Source: CALNBC01 sp050945915 (GTDB lineage Bacteria; Bacillota; Clostridia; Christensenellales; CALWSW01). Taken from it: a stretch of DNA of 15,016 nt. The notes below the pieces were generated by a model, which made no database searches, was not told where the DNA came from, and saw only the letters and a list, made by a program, of their open reading frames with translations. Numbering within the stretch: the first letter of the stretch is position 1; each line of letters begins with the position of its first letter. The stretch spans positions 1 to 15,016 of the forward strand of contig JBMNTV010000050.1 of assembly GCA_050945915.1 (NCBI GenBank). Reading direction: 5' to 3'. The position numbers and the translations under genes were made by a program. Positions 13,209 through 15,016 of the stretch are shown here, piece by piece.

Positions 13209-13226
13209 ATTGCGGGAAGGGTTCGA

Positions 13227-14012
13227 TCATTCCTCGAAAAACACGTGGAGCTCGATGCTGTCCACCATCCCGCCGGAGAGGTAGTAGTAAAGGAGGGCGT
13301 TCTTGTAGCCCCGGGGGGTGGGTTCGGAGGACCGCCAGCTGTAAAGCAGGTATTCCCCGTCCTCGTCCGACACCTTCTTCGCGCCGACGAACACGCCCTC
13401 CGGTATTTTCGCGTCGGGCAGGACGTCCTCTGCGGAATAGATCGCCGTTTCATCCCCGCTATCGTAAAAAGCGGCGCGCACCTCCATCTCGAAAGCGCCC
13501 GGCTCAATGCCGCGAATGGCATCCACGCCGGTTCCCTCAAACTCCCAGGAAATATCCGTCAACCTGGCGGGAAGGTCCAAAGTCTGCCGGGAAACGTCGG
13601 TGTCTTCTCCCTCGGCCTGGCCTTCGATCGTACCGCCTTCCGGCGTGACCGCCACCACCGCGTTGACGCCGGCGCCCTCGATGCTGATGAGCAGCTCGCC
13701 GGAACCGTCGTCCGCCGGCCACCAGGAAATGCCCATCGCCCCCGTCGCTTCGATGTAATCGCCGACGGTCTTGAACTGCGCCGTCAGCGTTTCCACGTCT
13801 TCGATGACGAAAACGCCGTCCTTTTGCTCAAAGGCAGGGGTGTCCGAAGGCTGCGTCGGCGTTTCGCTCTGTTGCGGCTGGGGCGTCGGCGTGGGCGTTT
13901 CGGCGCTCGGGGTTTCAGAGGGCGTGGGCTGGGGCGGCTGCTCCTTTGCGCAGCCAAAAAGCAGGGTTATAAGCGCAATCGTCACAAGAAGCAAAGCGAA
14001 GGGTCTTTTCAT
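13227..14012 (-). CDS. Putative lipoprotein of unknown function A
   Basis: Encodes 261 residues; start 14012 follows AAGGAGAAC. The signal peptide ends in lipobox LFGC, so lipidation at Cys21 and display on the outer face of the membrane are expected. A low-complexity Pro/Thr/Ser/Gln linker (about 25-60) follows, then a globular, acidic, probably beta-rich domain (about 62-261) with WWPADDGSGELLISIEG and FEMEVRAAFYDSGDE. I recognise no enzyme motif or known family. It is the second of two lipoprotein genes on this strand, 113 bp after the stop of lipoprotein B at 14126, so they may be cotranscribed. The two proteins share the same architecture but no obvious similarity in their globular parts. 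Confidence 0.85.
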   Translation of the reverse strand: MKRPFALLLVTIALITLLFGCAKEQPPQPTPSETPSAETPTPTPQPQQSETPTQPSDTPAFEQKDGVFVIEDVETLTAQFKTVGDYIEATGAMGISWWPADDGSGELLISIEGAGVNAVVAVTPEGGTIEGQAEGEDTDVSRQTLDLPARLTDISWEFEGTGVDAIRGIEPGAFEMEVRAAFYDSGDETAIYSAEDVLPDAKIPEGVFVGAKKVSDEDGEYLLYSWRSSEPTPRGYKNALLYYYLSGGMVDSIELHVFFEE

Positions 14013-14125
14013 GAACAGGTTCTCCTTGGTTGGGTCAGTGCTTCAAAGGGTCGGAGCTGCGGCACCGGTCCGCCTGGCGTCCTCGGCCGGGCCGGATACC
14101 GCCATATGCCGTTTTGCGTCCGGTG

Positions 14126-14761
14126 TTACACGCCGTCAAAAATATCCAGGGAATCGATCCATGACTCGATGGTACCCCAATAGTCCTCCAGATAGTCGTA
14201 GGGCGTGCTGGTGTGGAACCGGAAATCCCATCCGTCCGTATGGATGAGAATATCCACGCAGTAGCGCGTGTCCTCGTTGGCTCCTACGAGATACTCCACG
14301 CCGAAAGCGGGATAACTGGGCAATTGGGGAAGCTCGATCTCGGTCAGGAACAGCTCCTCCTCGAATATGCCGGCATACATCGCCATGGTTTCCAGTTCCT
14401 GGCCGTACTCGCTGGGAAGCAGGCGTTCCGTGGTGATGTAGACCATGGCGTCATAATACATCTCTTCAAAATACGTTCCGTCATCGTAGAGCTGGTATTC
14501 ATAATTGTCAATAAAACCCTCGCTCATCTTGATGATCAGCACGGGGCCTTCGATGTAATACTGGTAGTCGTCATCATCGTCTGGCCAGTCGAATTCCGAA
14601 TCGTCATCGTCGTCGTCGAGCCAGTCGGGAGTCGAGTTGTTCGGAGTGGGCGTGGCTTCTGCCACGGGCGTGTTGACCGGCGGCGTATTCGCGGGCGAAC
14701 AGCCTAAAAGCAGGGTTGCGCAGAGTATGGCGGCGATCAGCAGCAGCAGGAATTTTCTCAT
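14126..14761 (-). CDS. Putative lipoprotein of unknown function B, with aspartate runs
   Basis: Encodes 211 residues; start 14761 follows AAAGGAGAAG. The signal peptide ends in lipobox LLGC (Cys21 lipidated). A short Pro/Thr/Asn linker (22-45) leads to two aspartate runs (D49-D54 and D61-D65) separated by SEFDWP. The globular part (about 66-211) is rich in Tyr, Glu and Asp, with few Lys, so the mature protein is very acidic. The Asp runs could bind divalent metal or simply act as a charged spacer; no EF-hand spacing is seen. I recognise no family. It would be transcribed first, followed by lipoprotein A 113 bp downstream. Confidence 0.85.
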   Translation of the reverse strand: MRKFLLLLIAAILCATLLLGCSPANTPPVNTPVAEATPTPNNSTPDWLDDDDDDSEFDWPDDDDDYQYYIEGPVLIIKMSEGFIDNYEYQLYDDGTYFEEMYYDAMVYITTERLLPSEYGQELETMAMYAGIFEEELFLTEIELPQLPSYPAFGVEYLVGANEDTRYCVDILIHTDGWDFRFHTSTPYDYLEDYWGTIESWIDSLDIFDGV

Positions 14762-15016
14762 GGCGCTTCTCCTTTATTGTTTGCGTTTGCACCAATTCCG
14801 AAACCGCCCAAAGCAAGCGGTTTACAACGGGGGCAGGATTCGCTGTGCAGGGGGAAACCCAATAAGCCGCCCGGCAGGAAACGTGCAGATCCTTGGACGC
14901 CGTTTCACTTACTTTTTACAGGGAAAAGCGCTATTCCCGCAACTGACGAAGGCCGCAAAGGCACCGGGTGTAAAGATTAGCCATCACAGGGACGGTTCAT
15001 TGCTCCGGCTGCTTTG
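14762..15016. other. Non-coding right end with a hairpin and a REP-like motif
   Basis: The stretch upstream of lipoprotein B carries no convincing gene. It contains a hairpin, AAACCGC (14801-14807) with GCGGTTT (14817-14823), that lies in the leader of lipoprotein B. It also holds a short dyad GGGAA/TTCCC near 14930. Near the edge, CACAGGGACGGTTCATTG (14985-15002) resembles a short intergenic repeat seen in other Bacillota. No clear promoter for lipoprotein B could be assigned. Confidence 0.45.

Noticed and set aside
14830..14990. Possible riboswitch (pieces such as CCCGCAACTGA and CGCAAAGGC recall cobalamin and cyclic-di-GMP aptamers)
   Set aside because: The remaining conserved segments and pairing arms of either class could not be found; the pieces appear by chance in GC-rich sequence.
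1..15016. CRISPR arrays, tRNA or rRNA genes, insertion sequences with transposase
   Set aside because: No regularly spaced repeats, no cloverleaf or rRNA signature and no transposase motif were seen on either strand.

Overview
The window looks like the chromosome of a strictly anaerobic, moderately GC-rich member of the Bacillota, probably class Clostridia. The reasons are strong AGGAGG-type ribosome binding sites, consensus sigma-A promoters, a citrate synthase of the Re-type (the isopropylmalate-synthase-like enzyme of anaerobes), a class II fructose-bisphosphate aldolase, and lipoproteins with short Thr/Pro-rich linkers. This is inferred from gene content; no taxonomic marker is present.

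Layout. Positions 1-111 hold the tail of an unknown gene, followed by a 480 bp gene-free stretch with two copies of a 31 bp hairpin repeat. Positions 593-4162 (minus) encode a 1189-residue lipoprotein reductase with two covalent-FMN domains, one FAD domain of the fumarate-reductase/flavocytochrome c family, and a C-terminal tail of three repeated beta-rich units. A LysR regulator (4320-5216, plus) is divergent from it, with a 12 bp dyad lying over a near-consensus promoter. A second, related LysR gene (5560-6486, minus) converges on the first across a bidirectional terminator. Then comes a compact phage-type lysis cassette (6853-8071, plus): an M15-type endolysin with a peptidoglycan-binding domain, a membrane/coiled-coil protein, and a holin. 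No other phage gene is visible.

From 8310 the window is mainly central metabolism: fructose-bisphosphate aldolase (minus), a divergent class I aminotransferase (plus), and Re-citrate synthase (plus). The last two plausibly form a route aspartate to oxaloacetate to citrate, feeding 2-oxoglutarate and glutamate synthesis. A MerR/TipA-type drug-sensing regulator follows (12401-13162). It has a 19 bp-spacer MerR promoter and an internal in-frame start that would release the ligand-binding domain alone. Two unknown lipoproteins on the minus strand (13227-14012 and 14126-14761) close the window, followed by about 255 bp of non-coding sequence.

The points most worth following up are the reductase, whose substrate-binding residues differ from fumarate reductase and which has an undescribed triplicated tail; the free-standing lysis cassette next to an orphan LysR gene; the motif arrangement shared by the two LysR promoter regions; and the two-product architecture of the TipA-like gene.
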